Below are positions 1 through 11,189 of a stretch of 64,000 bases of DNA, piece by piece (position 1 is the stretch's first letter; every line of letters begins with the position of its first letter). The notes beneath the pieces were generated by a model. The model made no database searches. It was not told where the DNA came from and was given only the letters and a program-made list of their open reading frames with translations. Where the stretch lies: the NCBI RefSeq assembly GCF_001011035.1, contig NZ_CP011492.1:2611501-2675500 (forward strand), written 5' to 3'. The position numbers were made by a program, and so were the translations under genes. The DNA is from Streptomyces sp. CNQ-509 (GTDB lineage: Bacteria; Actinomycetota; Actinomycetes; Streptomycetales; Streptomycetaceae).

Positions 1-2
1 CG

Positions 3-386
3 GACCGCGGAACGCGGGACGCGGAGACGTGGGACGAAGAACTGGTCCCGACCCCCGCCGGGCGCACGTGCCGGCCCGAGCCGGACTGCCCGGTGGAGAT
101 CGCGCTCGACGCGGTCGCCGGCCGCTGGACGACGCTGGTGCTGCGCGAACTGACAGGCGGCCCGCACTCCTTCGGTGCCCTGCGCGCCGGGCTGCCGGAG
201 ATCAGCCCGAAGGTGCTCAGCGAGCGGCTGGCCGCGCTGCGCGACCGCGGGCTCGTCCTCCAGGAGCGGCTCCCGGGCTTTCCCGTCCGTACGCGCTACA
301 CCCTCACCCCCGCCGGACGGGCGCTGCGTCCGCTGCTCGTGGAGCTGTACCGCACCGGGGCGGAACTGACCCGGCTCCGCGACTGA
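3..386 (+). CDS. HxlR-family winged-helix regulator (5' end outside window)
   Basis: The frame is open to the window edge, so the gene is partial at its 5' end. The only in-window GTG (93) falls after the conserved N-terminal Cys-Pro (CPVEIALDAVAGRWT), which in HxlR/DUF24 proteins precedes the first helix, so the true start lies upstream. The visible part holds the complete winged helix: SFGALRAGLPEISPKVLSERLAAL is the recognition region, followed by a wing and the TLTPAGRALRPLL segment typical of the family. HxlR proteins are small dimeric repressors or activators, many sensing electrophiles or redox stress. The gene converges on the helicase gene, with 45 bp between their stop codons. The target is unknown because the upstream neighbour is not visible. 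Confidence 0.85.
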   Translation, partial: DRGTRDAETWDEELVPTPAGRTCRPEPDCPVEIALDAVAGRWTTLVLRELTGGPHSFGALRAGLPEISPKVLSERLAALRDRGLVLQERLPGFPVRTRYTLTPAGRALRPLLVELYRTGAELTRLRD

Positions 387-431
387 CTCCCCGCCCTGCC
401 CCGTCCCGGCCCCTCCCGTCCCAGTCCGGGC

Positions 432-2213
432 TCACTTCATCCGCGTGGCCCACTCCCGCACCTTGGCTATCCGCTGCCGGATCTGCCCCGGCGTCGCCTC
501 CGCGCTCGGCGGGCCGCCGCAGACGCGGCGCAGCTCGGTGTGGATCACCCCGTGCGGCTTGCCGCTCTGGTGGACGTAGGCTCCGACCAGGGAGTTCAGC
601 TCCTTGCGCAGCTCCATCAGCTCGCGGTGCGTGACCACGGGGCGCCGGTCGGCGGGTAGTTCCAGCAGGTCCGCGTCCTCCGCCGGCTTCTTCCTGCTGT
701 GCGCGATCTGGCGCGCCTGCCGCTTCTGCAGCAGCAGTTGGACCTGGTCCGGCTCCAGCAGCCCGGGGATGCCGAGGTAGTCCTGCTCCTCCTCGCTGCC
801 GGGGTGGGCCTGCATGCCGAACTCGGCGCCCTCGTAGACGACCCGGTCGAAGACCGCGTCCGACTCCAGTGCCTCGAAGGGAAGTTCGTCCTGGTCGCCG
901 GTCTCTTCGTCCTGCTGCTTCTCGGCCTCGGCGAGTTCCTTCTCGCTCTCGGCGTACGGGTCCTCCTCGCCGTCCCGCTTCGGCTTGTCGAGGACGTGGT
1001 CGCGCTCGACCTCCATCTCGTGCGCGAAGCCGAGCAGCGCGGGGATCGTCGGCAGGAACACGGACGCGGTCTCGCCGCGCCTGCGCGACCGTACGAACCT
1101 GCCCACCGCCTGCGCAAAGAACAGCGGCGTCGAGATCGTCGTCGCGTACACCCCGACCGCGAGCCGCGGCACGTCCACGCCCTCCGACACCATCCGCACC
1201 GCGACCATCCAGCGGTCCCCGGAGTCCGTGAACTCGTCGATACGCTTCGACGCGCCCGCGTCGTCGGAGAGCACGACGGTGGCGCGGTGCCCGGTGATCT
1301 CCTTGATCAACTTGGCGTAGGCACGGGCGGAGTCCTGGTCGGCGGCGATGACGAGGCCGCCGGCGTCGGGGATGCCGCGGCGGATCTCGGTGAGGCGGCG
1401 GTCGGCGGCGCTGAGGACGTTGGGCATCCAGTCGCCGCGCGGGTCGAGTGCGGTGCGCCACGCCTGGGCGGTGGCGTCCTTGGTCATCGGCTCGCCGAGA
1501 CGCGCGGCGATCTCGTCGCCCGCCTTGGTGCGCCAGCGCATGTTGCCGCTGTAGGAGAGGAAGATGACGGGGCGCACGACGCCGTCGCCGAGGGCGTTGC
1601 CGTAGCCGTAGGTGTAGTCGGCGGAGGAGCGGCGGATGCCGTCGTTGCCCTCTTCGTAGACGACGAAGGGGATGGGGTTGGTGTCCGAGCGGAAGGGGGT
1701 GCCGGTGAGCGCGAGCCGCCGGGTCGCGGGCTCGAACGCCTCCAGGCACGCCTCGCCCCAGGAGCGGGAGTCGCCGGCGTGGTGGATCTCGTCGAGGATG
1801 ACGAGCGTCTTGCGCTGCTCGCAGCGGTTGCGGTGCAGCATGGGCCGTACGCCTACGCCGGCGTAGGTGACGGCCACGCCCTGGTAGCTCTTGCCGACCG
1901 GCCCCGCGCTGTACTCGGGGTCGAGCCGGATGCCGATACGGGCGGCGGCCTCGGCCCACTGGGTCTTGAGGTGCTCGGTGGGCGCGACGACGGTGATCTG
2001 CTGCACGACGTGGTGGTGCAGCAGCCAGGAGGCGAGGGTGAGCGCGAAGGTCGTCTTGCCGGCGCCGGGGGTGGCGACGGCGAGGAAGTCGCGCGGCTGG
2101 GACTGCAGATAGCGGTCCATGGCCGCTTCCTGCCAGGCACGCAGCTTGCCGGCGGTGCCCCAGGGGGCACGGCCGGGGAAGGCCGGTGAGAGGTGATGAG
2201 AGGTGGTGCTCAC
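432..2213 (-). CDS. DEAD/DEAH-box superfamily II helicase
   Basis: 593 aa. Walker A (TPGAGKTT) is at about residues 48-55, the Walker B/motif II DEIHH at 141-145 and motif III LTGTPFR at 169-175. The second RecA domain carries an arginine-rich motif VI-like QAVGRFVRSRRRGE. This is the architecture of UvrB/XPB-like SF2 nucleic-acid helicases that are common as solitary genes in actinomycetes. The C-terminal third after about residue 400 is acidic and charged and is less typical of the core fold. The ATG start is followed by a short basic/Ser-rich leader before the Q-motif-like region. No operon partner is evident: the upstream MFS gene ends 300 bp away. The precise nucleic-acid role is unknown. 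Confidence 0.88.
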   Translation of the reverse strand: MSTTSHHLSPAFPGRAPWGTAGKLRAWQEAAMDRYLQSQPRDFLAVATPGAGKTTFALTLASWLLHHHVVQQITVVAPTEHLKTQWAEAAARIGIRLDPEYSAGPVGKSYQGVAVTYAGVGVRPMLHRNRCEQRKTLVILDEIHHAGDSRSWGEACLEAFEPATRRLALTGTPFRSDTNPIPFVVYEEGNDGIRRSSADYTYGYGNALGDGVVRPVIFLSYSGNMRWRTKAGDEIAARLGEPMTKDATAQAWRTALDPRGDWMPNVLSAADRRLTEIRRGIPDAGGLVIAADQDSARAYAKLIKEITGHRATVVLSDDAGASKRIDEFTDSGDRWMVAVRMVSEGVDVPRLAVGVYATTISTPLFFAQAVGRFVRSRRRGETASVFLPTIPALLGFAHEMEVERDHVLDKPKRDGEEDPYAESEKELAEAEKQQDEETGDQDELPFEALESDAVFDRVVYEGAEFGMQAHPGSEEEQDYLGIPGLLEPDQVQLLLQKRQARQIAHSRKKPAEDADLLELPADRRPVVTHRELMELRKELNSLVGAYVHQSGKPHGVIHTELRRVCGGPPSAEATPGQIRQRIAKVREWATRMK

Positions 2214-2513
2214 GGTCTCCGGGTGGGGTCGGTCGTCACTGGCGGCTGCACGTCGGCAACCGCGTCAGCCTACCGCCGCCCCGCGCACCACCCGCGGCAC
2301 ACCGGACGAGAGGAGCCTCACACGAACCCGTACCGGGAGACGTCCGGTTCACGTCGCGACGCGAGGCGACGGGTGTCGAAGCGATACGACGCGAAGCGGT
2401 GCAGCTCGAAGGAGTTCGCATCGAAGCGGTTCGCACCGAGACGACACGACACGACCCGTGACGCATCGGCGCACCGCCCCTCCGAGCCCGTACGCCCCCT
2501 GCTCCCGTACGCC
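2214..2513. other. 300-bp intergenic region with CGAAGCG-rich direct repeats
   Basis: This lies between the helicase start and the end of the MFS gene. No ORF with family features is seen. It contains several copies of a CGAAGCG/TCGAAGCGGTTCG-like word between about 2370 and 2440, one of them (2421-2433) a near palindrome. The helicase promoter must lie here. No terminator hairpin is obvious. Confidence 0.4.
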
Positions 2514-3974
2514 TCAGCCCGTAACCGTCTTCGCCCCCGGCGCCGTACGCAGTCTCCCCGCCACCGCCGCGCCGACCAGGGCCACCGCCGCCATCGGCAG
2601 CAGCACCGCCACGAACGCGCCCGCGTGGGCGTCGCCGCCGGCGCCCAGGGCGCCGTGGCCGACGGCCGCGCCGCCGAGGGCGGCGAAGATGACGCCCGCG
2701 ACGGCCAGGAGGACGACGTTGGCGAGGCTGTCGGAGAGCTGGAGGGCGGCGGAGTTGGTGCCGGCCTCCTCGGGGGCGGAGAGCTTCAGGAGCAGCACGC
2801 TCGTACCGGAGATGACCATCCCCATCCCGTAGCACCCGAAGGCCCACTCGACGGGGACGATCCACACCGGCAGCGACTCCACCAGCACCAGCGGCGCCGT
2901 CGCGATCGCCGTGGCCGCCAGCAGCATGCCGATGCGGACGAGCTGCGTCCGGTACGGATCCAGCCGGGGCCGCGCCTGCGTCCAGGAGCCCAGCGCCCAC
3001 GTCGCCCCGCCGACCGCCAGGCACATGCCGGCCTCGGTCACCGACAGCCCGCGCTGGGTGACCAGCATCAGCGGCACGAAGCTCTCCGCGGCGATGAACG
3101 ACCCGGCCGCGATGCCGCGCATCAGCACCACGGTGGGCAGCCCGCGCGCGGCGACGTACGTGCCCCGCGGGAGCAGCACCCGCACCGCGGGCACCAGCAG
3201 CGCGACCCCGGCCAGCGCCGGCAGCAGCGAGAGCCAGCGCAGGTCCTGCCCCGCGTACTGCAGCAGCCCGCCGCCCGCCGCGATGGCCAGCGCGAGCCGG
3301 ACACGGCGCCGGTCGAGGGCGGGCGGCGCGGCGGGGTCGACGGGGCCGCGGGCGCGGCGGCGTATCGCGGGGAGGGCGACGGCCAGCGGGACGACGACCA
3401 GCGGCGGTATGCCGAGGAAGACCCAGCGCCACCCCACGTGCTCCGTGACACCGCCGGCCGCCAGCGGCCCCACGACCGACGGCACCACCCACGACGCGGC
3501 GAACGCGGCGAGGATCGACGGCCGCAGCCGCTCCGGATACGCCCGGCTCACGGTGACGTACAGCGCGACGATCACCAGCCCGCCGCCGAGCCCCTGCACC
3601 GCCCGCCCGGCGACGAACGCCCACATCGTCTGCGCGGTCCCGGAGATCACCAGCCCGGCCGCGAACGCGCCGATCCCGGCGGTCAGCGGCCGCAGCGGCC
3701 CGCTGCTGTCGCACCACTGGCCGGAGAAGACCATGGCGAAGAGCGCGGTGGTGTAGAAGGCGGAGAAGGCGTAGGCGTAGAGCCCGATGCCGTCCAGGTC
3801 GTGCGCGGCGACGGGCATCGCGGTGCCCACGGCGGTGGCCTCGAACGCGATGAGCAGGACGACGGTGACGATCCCGATGCTGAGCGCCCGGTACGGCCGC
3901 CGCAGCACGCCCTCGGGGGCGGGCGGGGAGCCGGCGGGAGCGACGTCGGTGTCGCGCGATTCGAGGCTGGCCAT
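2514..3974 (-). CDS. MFS transporter (DHA2-like drug/solute efflux)
   Basis: 486 aa from the ATG at 3974. The protein is a long series of hydrophobic helices separated by short Arg-rich loops. The first helix contains AFEATAVGTAMPVAA, matching the start of DHA2/EmrB-like transporters. The loop after helix 2 (SGQWCDSSGPLR) corresponds to MFS motif A, and an antiporter motif C-like stretch (AASWVVPSVVGPLAAGG) follows helix 5. It is expected to be a proton-coupled inner-membrane exporter; the substrate cannot be told from sequence. The N-terminus (MASLESRDTDVAPAG) is a short soluble leader. The gene is solitary; the tRNA-Cys gene lies 210 bp upstream on the other strand. Confidence 0.85.
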   Translation of the reverse strand: MASLESRDTDVAPAGSPPAPEGVLRRPYRALSIGIVTVVLLIAFEATAVGTAMPVAAHDLDGIGLYAYAFSAFYTTALFAMVFSGQWCDSSGPLRPLTAGIGAFAAGLVISGTAQTMWAFVAGRAVQGLGGGLVIVALYVTVSRAYPERLRPSILAAFAASWVVPSVVGPLAAGGVTEHVGWRWVFLGIPPLVVVPLAVALPAIRRRARGPVDPAAPPALDRRRVRLALAIAAGGGLLQYAGQDLRWLSLLPALAGVALLVPAVRVLLPRGTYVAARGLPTVVLMRGIAAGSFIAAESFVPLMLVTQRGLSVTEAGMCLAVGGATWALGSWTQARPRLDPYRTQLVRIGMLLAATAIATAPLVLVESLPVWIVPVEWAFGCYGMGMVISGTSVLLLKLSAPEEAGTNSAALQLSDSLANVVLLAVAGVIFAALGGAAVGHGALGAGGDAHAGAFVAVLLPMAAVALVGAAVAGRLRTAPGAKTVTG

Positions 3975-4185
3975 GAGCAGCAGGGTAAGTCCCCACACCG
4001 ACAAGAGCCCCTGTCGGAGGTCGCGAACCCTCCGGTCCCTTGGTCCTAGTCCCCCACCCGCCCACCCCGCCCGGGCCACACCCGGACACGTCGCCGGCAT
4101 GCACACGCTGTTGCCACCGTGTGACATCCCCCCGCCGCGCATTGAGCCCCGCCCGTCCCCCCGCCTCCGCTCGACGGAGTGCCAA

Positions 4186-4257
4186 GGCCGTGTGCCCGAG
4201 TGGCTGAGGGGCTCGCCTGCAATGCGAGTGACGCGGGTTCGATTCCCGCCACGGCCT
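4186..4257 (+). tRNA. tRNA-Cys(GCA)
   Basis: All four arms fold perfectly. The acceptor stem is GGCCGTG (4186-4192) with CACGGCC (4250-4256) and discriminator U at 4257, which is the cysteine identity base. The D arm is CCC/GGG (4195-4210). The anticodon stem CTCGC/GCGAG has loop CTGCAAT with anticodon GCA at 4219-4221. The variable loop is 4 nt, and the T arm GCGGG/CCCGC has loop TTCGATT. CCA is not encoded. It stands alone between the MFS gene and a terminator hairpin. No repeated 3' fragment or integrase that would mark it as an integration site is visible. Confidence 0.97.
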
Positions 4258-4283
4258 CCGCAGCAGCCCGTGACCGGGTAGAC

Positions 4284-4318
4284 GACGGGGGCGGCGCCCG
4301 CCGGGTGCCGCCCCCGTC
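4284..4318. terminator. Hairpin terminator between tRNA-Cys and the lipase gene
   Basis: A perfect 12-bp GC-rich stem (GACGGGGGCGGC at 4284-4295 with GCCGCCCCCGTC at 4307-4318) and an 11-nt loop. It lies 26 nt after the tRNA and 6 nt beyond the lipase stop codon on the other strand, so it can serve both converging transcripts. There is no U tract, as is usual in Streptomyces. Confidence 0.7.
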
Positions 4319-4324
4319 GGCGCG

Positions 4325-5884
4325 TCAGTCGGCGTAGGTGAACTCGTCGTACGGGCCCGTCGGGGACGTGGCGGTGTCCGTGACGACCATGATGTCCACC
4401 GTCGCCGGGTCCGTGGGGAGGTGGCGCGGGGCCCTGGCCGTGAGGCTCGTGGAGGACTCGTGCTCGACGTGCGTCGAGGCGTGGTCGCGGAAGAGGACCT
4501 TGGCGTCCTGGGTGAAGCCGGTGCCGTTGACGGTGACCTTGGTGTCGACCCGCCCGCGGGCCGGGGAGACCGAGGTGATCGCCACCGGGGCGGTGAGGCC
4601 GTAGGCGAAGCGGGCCGCCGGGGCGGCCGGGGAGGTGCCGAGGAAGTTGGTGACGCGGACGTCGGCGATGCCGGCGCCTTCGGGGGCGTAGGCCGTGAGG
4701 GTGGTGGCGGAGTCGACGGTGTAGTTCGTGCAGGGCACCGTGCCGAAGTCGACTGCCGTGTTCGTGTCGAAGCCGGTGCCCGTGATCGCGACCTCCGTGC
4801 CGCCCTGCCCGGTGGTGGGGCTCAGGCCGGTCACCACCGGTCCCGCGTCCGGCGCCGGGGCGTCCAGCAGGGCGAGGTACGTGTCGTCGGCGTGCTGGTA
4901 CGCGACCTGGCCCAGGAAGTCCGCGGTGGTCTTGCTGGTGAGCGCCACGTCGTTCGTGTGGTAGCGCGGGTTCACCGTGATCGGGCTGTCCGCGCTGGGC
5001 TGGACGTAGACGTTGCCCTTCCTGAACCCGTCGATCACGTGCAGCAGTTCCTTCACCTTGTCGGTCGCCGCGGGACCCGGCGGCGGGTACCAGTCCATCG
5101 CCGTCGTCAGGTCCGACCAGGCAAGCGGGATCAGGTCGTACGCGTTCACGTGGCGCTCGTACTGCACCCAGGGCAGCGAGTCGACGTAGTCGGCGAAGAC
5201 CTGCCCGCCCGCGGTCGGCGCGGCGTACGTGACGAGCGCGAGCTGCGGCGGGTTCGCCGGCCAACTCCACGCCTGGAGGTACGGGGCGAGCATGGTGGCG
5301 ACGCAGCCGCCGAGGCTGTGGCCGATGACGTAGACGGTGGGCTGGGGCGACGGCGGGAGGTTCTGCAGGAGGGCGGCCAGTTCCTCCGTGACCGTGGCCG
5401 TCAGCGGGATCGGCCCGGCGCCGGTCACGTCCCCGGCCAGCCCCTCCGCCCCGCGCACCGTCGCGACCTGCGTGAACGCCGCCATCGCGCCCGCCGAGAC
5501 CGCCAGCGGCTCCACGCTCCCGGCAGGGCTGAACGTCACCAGCGTGCCGACGTCGAGGTCTTCGAGCATGTCGGCCGGGCTGCCGACGGTGCCGCGGACG
5601 ACGACCGCGATCTGGTTCGAGCCGTCGGTGTTGAGGGCGACGTAGACGAGGTTGGCGTTGTCCGGGCTGAGGGCCAGCCACAGCAGCTCCCAGCCGCTGA
5701 CGACCGTGGAGCTCTGCAACTGCGCCACGATGCCGCGGCGGATCCGCGCGGTCTGCTCCGCCACCGTCTCCCCCGAGGGCCGCGGGGTCGCGGCCGTGGC
5801 GGCGAGCGCGGCGAGGGTCATGGTGACCTGCGAGCTGAGCGGCGCCTGGGAGGTCACGGCGGTGGCGGGGGGTGCGGTCTTCAT
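4325..5884 (-). CDS. Class 3 lipase-like alpha/beta hydrolase with two IPT/TIG domains
   Basis: 519 aa from the ATG at 5884. The N-terminal half is a Lipase_3-like alpha/beta hydrolase. The nucleophile elbow is VIGHSLGG with Ser190, and candidate Asp (NAYDLIPLAW) and His (NPRYHTND) residues follow in the expected order. The C-terminal half carries two Ig-like IPT/TIG domains, about residues 350-432 (starting PVVTGLSPTTGQGGTEVAI) and 433-519 (VAITSVSPARGRVDTKVTV). TIG repeats are usually extracellular or carbohydrate/surface binding. No convincing signal peptide is present: the N-terminus is Ala/Thr-rich without a basic start. Secretion is therefore uncertain despite the TIG domains. The gene is monocistronic with a terminator just beyond its stop. 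The substrate is probably an ester lipid, but this is inferred from family only. Confidence 0.82.
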   Translation of the reverse strand: MKTAPPATAVTSQAPLSSQVTMTLAALAATAATPRPSGETVAEQTARIRRGIVAQLQSSTVVSGWELLWLALSPDNANLVYVALNTDGSNQIAVVVRGTVGSPADMLEDLDVGTLVTFSPAGSVEPLAVSAGAMAAFTQVATVRGAEGLAGDVTGAGPIPLTATVTEELAALLQNLPPSPQPTVYVIGHSLGGCVATMLAPYLQAWSWPANPPQLALVTYAAPTAGGQVFADYVDSLPWVQYERHVNAYDLIPLAWSDLTTAMDWYPPPGPAATDKVKELLHVIDGFRKGNVYVQPSADSPITVNPRYHTNDVALTSKTTADFLGQVAYQHADDTYLALLDAPAPDAGPVVTGLSPTTGQGGTEVAITGTGFDTNTAVDFGTVPCTNYTVDSATTLTAYAPEGAGIADVRVTNFLGTSPAAPAARFAYGLTAPVAITSVSPARGRVDTKVTVNGTGFTQDAKVLFRDHASTHVEHESSTSLTARAPRHLPTDPATVDIMVVTDTATSPTGPYDEFTYAD

Positions 5885-6101
5885 ACGTGCTCCTTGCCTG
5901 CGCAGCGTCGGGGGCGGGGCGGTGAGGCCCCGGAGGAGCACGTCTCGGCGGTACGGGCGGGGGTACGGGCAGGGGGTGCGGGGTGCGTACGGCCGCGGCT
6001 CTCCCCGCGGACCGTATCGCCTCATCCTGCGCATCACGGGCATTGAGCGCCCAACGCTCCCGAAGGTGCCCCTCCTGCACCCCGGCCTGCCGCGCCGGCG
6101 G

Positions 6102-8377
6102 TTACTGCACCGCCGCCGACTGCGGCCGGATCGGCAGCCGGCTCACCGGCCGCCCCGTCGCCGCCCGCACCGCCGCCGCGACCGCCGCGGGCGACGTCAC
6201 CACCGGCACCGCGCTCGCCGCCTTCGCGCCGAAGGGCGCCACCACGTCCCGCTCCTCGATCAGCTTCACGATCCGCACGTCGGGCGCGTCGAGCGCCGTG
6301 GGCAGCGGATAGCCGGTGAGGTCGGGGTGGCGGACGATGCCCTTGTTCGTACGGAGGTTCTCCATGAGCGCCGCGCCCACGCCCTGCGTGACGCCCGCCT
6401 CGATCCGGGCCGCGAGCTGCCGCGGGTTGAGCACCTTGCCGACGTCCTGCGCGACGGCCATCTCCACCACCCGCACCGCGCCCAGCTCCACGTCCACGTC
6501 CACCACCGCACGCACCGCGCAGAACGCCATGCCCACGAACGCGTCGCCCTGCCCGTTGGCGTCCAGCGGCTCCGTCGGGTGCGGGCGGCACTGCGCCGTG
6601 GCCCACAGCTCCTTGCCCTCCAGCGCCTCCGCGACCGTCGTCGACAGCACGCCGTCGTACGACGTGATCTTACCGTCGGCGATCGTCAGCAGCTCCGCGG
6701 ACATGCCGAACTTCTGCGCCAGCGGCTGCAGCAGTTGGGTACGGACCATCTTCGCGGCCCGCTCCACCGCGCCGCCCGAGACCCAGGTGTGCCGCCCGTG
6801 GCAGGCGGGCCCGGCGGCGGGCTGGTCGGTGTCGACGGGCGCGGTGTGCACCTCGTCGACGCCGAGGACCTCCTGCACGATCTGCCGGGCCAGGGTGGCG
6901 AAGCCCTGCCCTGTCTCGACGGCCGCGCAGATGACGGTGGCGACGCCGCCGCTGACGCGGACGGTCGCGGTGGCCACCTCGTCGGCGCCCTCGGCGCCCA
7001 GCATGTGCACCATGCCCAGCCCGTAGCCCACGCCCCGGCGCACGACGCCCGGCTCGCCCGCGCCCTCGGGGCCGCCGGGCAGCAGGCCCGCCTCCGCGGG
7101 CGGCAGCGGCGCTTCGCGTACGGCCGTGAGGAGTTCGGCGACGGGTGCCGGGCAGGTGACGGTCTGGCCGGTGGGCAGCAGGTCGCCGGTGGCCATCACG
7201 TTGCGCGCGCGCAGCTCCGCGGGGTCCATGCCGAGGGCGGCGGCGAGCTTGTCCATCTGCCCCTCGTACGCCGCGCACACCTGCATGGCGCCCTCGCCGC
7301 GGACGTGGCCCGAGGGCGGGTTGTTCGTACGGACCACCCAGCCGTCGACGAACGCGTGCGGGACGACGTACGGGCCGCAGGAGAACGACACCGCGGCGGC
7401 CAGCGCGTCGGCCGAGGTATCGGCGTAGGCGCCGCCGTCCATCAGGATCTGCGCCTCGACCTTGACGAGCTTGCCGCGGGAGTCGGCGTGGTGCCGGTAG
7501 CGCAGCAGGGTGGGGTGGCGGTGGGCGTGGCCGAGGAACGACTCCTCGCGGGTGGCGAGGAGCTTCACGGGCGAGCCGGTGCGCAGCGCGAGCAGCCCGA
7601 GGGGCAACTGCATGGAGCCGTCCTCGCGGTCGCCCGTGGCGCCGGGGACGCCGGTGACGACGACCTTCACCCGGTCCGCGGCCAGGCCCAGGCAGGCGGA
7701 CACCTGGTCGCGTACGGAGTGGGGGTCGGTGGCCGCCGCGTAGATCTCCACGCCGCCGTCGGGGCGCGGCACGGCGAGACCGGCCTCGGCGCCGATGGGC
7801 GCGGGGTCCTGGCGGCCGATGCGGTACATGCCCTCGACGACGACCTCGCCGGCGGCCTGCGGGTCGCCGTAGCGCAGCGGGATGTGCCGGATCAGGTTGC
7901 CGTCGGGGTGCAGGGGCTCGGCCCCGAAGGCGGCCTGCGGGTCGGTCACGGGGTCGAGCAGTTCGTACTCGACGGCGATGGCGGCGGCGGCCAGCCGCGC
8001 GGTGTCGGGGTGGTCGGCGGCGACGGCGGCGACAGGCTCGCCGTGGTGCCGTACGACGTCGTGCGCGAAGACGGGCCGGTCCCGTACGCCCCGGCCGTGG
8101 TCGGCGGCGTCGGGCAGGTCGCGGTGGGTGACGACGACGCGGACGCCGGGCATGGCCTCGGCGGCGGAGGTGTCGACGGAGACGATCCGCGCGTGCGCGT
8201 GCGGGGAGCGGTGCAGGGCGGCCCAGAGGAGGCCCTCGGCCCACAGGTCGGCGGCGTACGGGAAGGTGCCCTCGGTCTTGGCGACGAGGTCCGCCGCGGG
8301 GAGCGAGGCCCCGATTCCGTGCGCCTCGGGGCCGCCCGGGGGGATGGGGGTCGTGGCCGTGTGCTCCGGGGAGGAGG

Positions 8378-8381
<4 letters not shown>
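6102..8381 (-). CDS. Xanthine dehydrogenase-family molybdopterin-binding subunit
   Basis: 759 aa from a GTG at 8381, whose bases overlap the TGA of the [2Fe-2S] gene by 4 bp (GTGA). A GGGAGG ribosome site sits just upstream. It has the a/b hammerhead domain (about residues 30-150) followed by the MoCoBD domains, with the cofactor-contacting stretch PPSGHVRGEGAMQ. With its two upstream partners it forms an aldehyde/purine hydroxylase of the xanthine oxidase family (Mo-MCD cofactor, water-derived hydroxylation). Near the C-terminus the usual GxGEP motif that supplies the catalytic Glu is replaced by APFGAKAASAVPV, so the canonical base is not visible. The substrate is unknown. It is the last gene of the operon. 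Confidence 0.9.
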
Positions 8382-10041
<1,660 letters not shown>

Positions 10042-10045
<4 letters not shown>

Positions 10046-10938
10046 GACAGCGCCCTCCCCAGTGCCCGGCGGGCCAGCGCCGACACCGTACGCCGCAGGT
10101 GCAGCGCCGCCGCCGGCAGCCGCGGCGGCTCCTCGCCCTCCGCGCCCGGCGGCGGGTCGGGGATGCACGCGGCGGCGACGTACTCGCCGAAGGCGGCCAG
10201 CGCCTCGGGCGGCAGCCCGCGGTGGCCGTCCCAGTCCATCAGGCCCGCGACCCACTGCTCGGCCTCCATCGGCCGCAGCGGCGCGGGCGCCACCGCGCCG
10301 ACGGCGCACCGCACCGACCGGCGCGCCGGGTCGAGCACCAACGCGACCGAGGCGACCGCGCGCCCCGGCCCCGTACGCCCGGTGGCCTTGAGGAACACCT
10401 GCGGCGCGTGCAGCAGCGGCGCCCGTACGAACGCGATCAGCTCGCCGGTGCGCAGCATCTCCACACCCGCGAGGAGGTGGCTGACCGGGATCTCGCGGTG
10501 CCCGCCCCCGGGTTCCGCGATCACCACGGTGGCGTCGAGCGCGGCCAGCACCGGCAGCGTGTCGCCGGTGCGGTCGGCGGAGGCGATGTTGCCGCCGAGG
10601 GTGGCGGCGTTGCGCACCTGCGGCGGGCCCGCGGCGCGCGCGGCGGCGGCGAGCGCGGGGATGAGCGCGGCGAAGTCGGGCCGCCCGATGCGCGCGTGGG
10701 TCAGGCCGCTGCCGAGGAGGGCGGCGCCGTCCTGGTACTGCCAGCCGCGCAGTTCGCTGATCCGGCCGAGGCCGACGAGCGCGGAGGGGCGCAGCAGGCC
10801 CGCGTTGACGGCCGCCATGAGGTCGGTCCCGCCGGCGACGGGCACGGCGGCGGGCATGGCGACGAGCGCCGCGACCGCTTCGTCGAGCGAGTCCGGCAGC
10901 ACCACCGTCGGTGCGGCCTGCGGTGCGTGAGTGGTCAA
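10042..10938 (-). CDS. FAD-binding subunit of molybdenum hydroxylase (CoxM/XdhB-like)
   Basis: 298 aa if it starts at the TTG at 10938, which gives LTTHAPQAAPTVVLPDSLDEA, the usual start of this subunit in streptomycetes. A GAAGGGG stretch lies upstream. An in-frame ATG at 11031 would add 31 residues (MCQSCHVPAGS...) that look like translated leader. The FAD-binding PCMH-type signature PVAGGTDLMAAVN and the second FAD motif RNAATLGGNIASADRTGDTLPV are clear, followed by the CO dehydrogenase flavoprotein C-terminal domain. It is the first gene of the three-gene operon, each joined by a 4-bp overlap. It accepts electrons from the [2Fe-2S] subunit. Confidence 0.88.
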
Positions 10939-11189
10939 CCCGGCTGCCCCTTCCGCAGTGTCCCCCAGGAGTTCCGGCCGTTCCGCCGTACGGTACGGGC
11001 TCCCGGCCGGGACGTGGCAACTCTGGCACATCCGTCACGGTCCGGGGCCGCCTCCGGCGGCGCGGAAGAACACGAGCGTACCCCGCTCGGCGCCCAACTC
11101 GCGGGCCCGGATGGGGACCTGCTCCACACCACGTGGGGATTGTCACTCTTCGGGGAGTCTTGTACTACTTCCGGAACGGCGGTCGAGGC

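Noticed and set aside
29..634. Many long overlapping ORFs on both strands, for example over the first helicase and over 13.9-14.7 kb
   Set aside because: They mirror real genes in other frames or lie in GC-rich repeats; composition is Arg/Pro/Gly-rich with no motif, as expected for shadow frames in very GC-rich DNA.
2370..2440. CGAAGCG repeats as LacI operators
   Set aside because: Only one copy is near-palindromic, no sugar gene is adjacent and the helicase is an unlikely target; kept only as a descriptive note.
4186..4257. tRNA-Cys as an attachment site for an integrative element
   Set aside because: No integrase, no excisionase and no repeated copy of the tRNA 3' end was found within the window.
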